From: Chitinophagales bacterium
GTDB lineage: Bacteria; Bacteroidota; Bacteroidia; Chitinophagales; Chitinophagaceae
Assembly: GCA_013297585.1 (NCBI GenBank)
Contig: JAAFHG010000126.1
Location: 1 to 9,231 of the forward strand
Direction of reading: 5' to 3'
DNA: 9,231 bases
The notes beneath the pieces were generated by a model. The model was not told where the DNA came from, did not search any database, and was given only the letters and a program-made list of their open reading frames with translations. The translations under genes were made by a program, and so were the position numbers. This document shows positions 8,029 through 9,231 of the stretch, piece by piece (the stretch's first letter is position 1; each line of letters opens with the position of its first letter).

Positions 8029-8044
8029 CCCGATAGCTATCGGG
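8029..8044. repeat. Palindromic repeat copy 3, intergenic
   Basis: CCCGATAGCTATCGGG here is identical in its 16-bp core to the two copies inside xdh, and the flanking T and A extend it to 18 bp (8028-8045). It begins 8 bp after the puuD stop. As RNA it would form a 6-7 bp stem with an AGCU loop. The following bases are ATTAAAACAATT, not a U-tract, so a terminator role is unsupported, although processing or mRNA protection is possible. Confidence 0.85.
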
Positions 8045-8052
8045 ATTAAAAC

Positions 8053-8079
8053 AATTACACGAATTGCACAAATTAGATT
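8053..8079. repeat. Three imperfect 9-bp tandem units
   Basis: AATTACACG, AATTGCACA and AATTAGATT follow each other directly, just 8 bp after the third palindrome and ahead of the uraD-uraH start at 8091. They recall AATT-nCACG-type intergenic repeats in other genomes (from memory). The third unit is weak, so this may be a decayed copy or chance in AT-rich DNA. Confidence 0.35.
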
Positions 8080-8090
8080 AACCCATTAGA

Positions 8091-8957
8091 ATGACATTAA
8101 CAGAATTAAATAACTTAGATAAAATAGAAGCAACAAAATTGCTTGAAACCTGCTGTGGTTCTAGCAAGTGGCTAGAATTATTATTGAAAGAATTGCCATT
8201 TGAAAATATACCATCGTTAATAGCAAAAGCCGAAAACATTTGGTACAACGATTGTTGCGAAGCTGATTGGCTAGAAGCATTTACACACCATCCTAAAATT
8301 GGTGATGTTAAAAGTTTAACTGAAAAATTTGCTAGCACGCAACATTTAGCTGGCAACGAGCAAGCTGGCGTAAATATTGCCACACAGGCTGTTATTGAAG
8401 CTTTGGCAAAAGCGAATACAGACTATGAAGCTAAGTTTGGCTTTATTTTTATTGTATGTGCAACTGGTAAATCTGCCGAAGAAATGTTGCGTTTACTAGA
8501 AGATAGATTGAGCAATACTTATGCAGAAGAACTAGCGATTGCAATGGGTGAACAACATAAGATTACTATTTTAAGATTGAAGAAATTGTTGAGCGAAGAA
8601 GATTTTTCAAGCCTTAAAGTGAGTCAAATAACAACTCATGTGTTAGACACAACCATTGGTAAGCCTGGGCAAAATATTACCATTAAAATGCAGCAAACTG
8701 TAAATGGTAATTGGCAAACAATAACACAAGGTGTAACCAATAAAGATGGCAGAATACCTGATTTATTACCACCAAATCGCAACCTTAAACCAGATACTTA
8801 TAAAATGCTATTTGAAACAGGTAAATACTTTGAAAGCATTGCTGTAAAAGGCTTTTACCCACAAGTAGAAATACAGTTCACCGTATTTGATGATAGTCAT
8901 TATCATGTACCGCTGTTAGTAAATCCTTATGGTTACTCTACTTACAGAGGAAGTTGA
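8091..8957 (+). CDS. Bifunctional OHCU decarboxylase / 5-hydroxyisourate hydrolase (allantoin synthase-like fusion)
   Basis: Converts 5-hydroxyisourate to OHCU and then, by stereospecific decarboxylation, to (S)-allantoin. This links puuD upstream with the allantoinase gene. Residues 1 to about 168 are the helical UraD domain: HHPKIGD at 66-72 includes the catalytic His (H67), NEQAGV is at 89-94 and YEAKFGFIFIVCATGKSAEEML at 112-133. Residues about 178-288 are the transthyretin-related UraH domain: THVLDTTIGKPGQNI (182-196, with H183), R221 in KDGRIPDL, HYHVPLL (270-276, with H272), and the C-terminal YRGS tetrapeptide (285-288). Both halves are full length with complete motifs, so both activities are expected. 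The domain order is the same as in plant allantoin synthase; the pathway order of action is the reverse (UraH, then UraD). The ATG lies 70 bp after puuD, beyond a palindrome, and gives a normal UraD N-terminus. Confidence 0.94.
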   Translation: MTLTELNNLDKIEATKLLETCCGSSKWLELLLKELPFENIPSLIAKAENIWYNDCCEADWLEAFTHHPKIGDVKSLTEKFASTQHLAGNEQAGVNIATQAVIEALAKANTDYEAKFGFIFIVCATGKSAEEMLRLLEDRLSNTYAEELAIAMGEQHKITILRLKKLLSEEDFSSLKVSQITTHVLDTTIGKPGQNITIKMQQTVNGNWQTITQGVTNKDGRIPDLLPPNRNLKPDTYKMLFETGKYFESIAVKGFYPQVEIQFTVFDDSHYHVPLLVNPYGYSTYRGS

Positions 8958-9083
8958 TAAGTGATAAACAGATGCAATGTGCGACGCATATATCGCTCAA
9001 TAAAAATACAAATAACGATAACAAAATAATTTTTAACCACCCATTAATATTCCCCTTTAGGGGCAAGGGGCAAAAGTTTAACC
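8958..9083. other. 126-bp intergenic gap before the last gene
   Basis: AT-rich spacer between uraD-uraH and the partial downstream gene. It holds a weak hairpin at 8977-8991 (ATGTGC / GCATAT around GAC) with no T-run, and the C/G-run element listed separately. No TAnnTTTG-like Bacteroidota promoter was recognised by eye, and the open frame across it has no protein-like character. Confidence 0.4.
9052..9070. repeat. CCCC / GGGG hairpin element just ahead of the last gene
   Basis: CCCC (9052-9055) can pair with GGGG at 9060-9063 around a TTTA loop, or instead with a second GGGG at 9067-9070. The last G-run ends 13 bases before the ATG at 9084. The wording TCCCCTTTAGGGG followed by another AGGGG-like run resembles short intergenic repeats I recall in Bacteroidota. 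It may affect translation of the next gene, but that is inference. Confidence 0.4.
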
Positions 9084-9231
9084 ATGAGTCTAACTATTCC
9101 TGCCAACAAAAGAGAACAGATATTTTCGAAGCTAAAGGCTGCTAATACTGCATTTCAAGAGATTTATCCTGGTGACAAACCAGACCGCCAAGCAGTACAT
9201 ACATTGTATGGTGGTGCTAATTTATTTAACG
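9084..9231 (+). CDS. Start of a probable DUF6986 / HpcH-HpaI aldolase-like protein (3' end missing)
   Basis: The frame is open from ATG 9084 to the window edge, giving 49 complete codons. The N-terminus begins MSLTIPANKREQ; its key stretch is YPGDKPDRQAVHTLYGGANLF (residues 28-48). I recall YPGD-PxRQPVHTVY wording in the DUF6986 family, often annotated as aldolase/citrate-lyase-like or phosphoenolpyruvate kinase, but only a short piece is visible and the catalytic core is off the window. The gene is co-directional with the purine genes after 126 bp, so it could be the last member of the run, perhaps acting on ureidoglycolate or glyoxylate; that is a guess from context. The ATG at 9084 is preferred because coding-like sequence begins there, although no Shine-Dalgarno sequence is at the usual distance. 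Confidence 0.6.
   Translation, partial: MSLTIPANKREQIFSKLKAANTAFQEIYPGDKPDRQAVHTLYGGANLFN

Noticed and set aside
8977..8991. Possible terminator hairpin after uraD-uraH
   Set aside because: The stem is only six pairs with a G:T wobble and no T-run follows.
8954..9145. 63-codon + strand frame with a TTG start overlapping the uraD-uraH end
   Set aside because: It runs through the intergenic repeat region and into the next gene in another frame; the translation is Lys/Asn-rich with no protein-like pattern.
1..9231. CRISPR array, tRNA/rRNA, insertion sequence or transposase gene
   Set aside because: No regularly spaced repeats, tRNA-like cloverleaf or transposase-like protein was found; the repeats present are short and scattered.

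Overview
This AT-rich window carries one co-directional run of purine-catabolism genes, all on the + strand and tightly packed. The genes look like Bacteroidota (Sphingobacteriia/Chitinophagia type). The clues are low GC, starts without a Shine-Dalgarno sequence, a single-chain xanthine dehydrogenase with Bacteroidota-like Moco-domain wording, and several short palindromic intergenic repeats of a kind I associate with that phylum. The genus cannot be fixed from this sequence.

Layout: 1-351 is the 3' part of a GuaD-type guanine deaminase. Its stop overlaps the start of a fused xanthine dehydrogenase (351-4094). Allantoinase (4098-5441) follows after 3 bp, then allantoicase (5488-6510). A roughly 70-bp imperfect inverted repeat (6511-6580) separates allantoicase from a membrane urate oxidase with a C-terminal cytochrome c domain, PuuD type (6602-8020). 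A second repeat-rich gap (8021-8090) precedes a fused OHCU decarboxylase/HIU hydrolase (8091-8957). After a 126-bp gap, a gene starting at 9084 runs off the end. Its first 49 residues resemble a DUF6986/aldolase-like family.

Together the genes encode guanine -> xanthine -> urate -> 5-hydroxyisourate -> OHCU -> (S)-allantoin -> allantoate -> ureidoglycolate + urea. Urate oxidation appears to feed electrons into the respiratory chain through heme c rather than make H2O2. No ureidoglycolate lyase, urease, purine permease, Moco-insertion factor (XdhC) or regulator is seen. The partial last gene is a candidate for a step after allantoicase.

The most unusual signal is not a gene. The perfect palindrome CCCGATAGCTATCGGG occurs three times. 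Two copies lie inside xanthine dehydrogenase, in the same reading frame, both coding PDSYR in a loop or linker. The second of these is bracketed by a 15-bp near-perfect direct repeat. The third copy is intergenic. This suggests a short mobile or spreading palindromic repeat that can enter coding sequence in frame.
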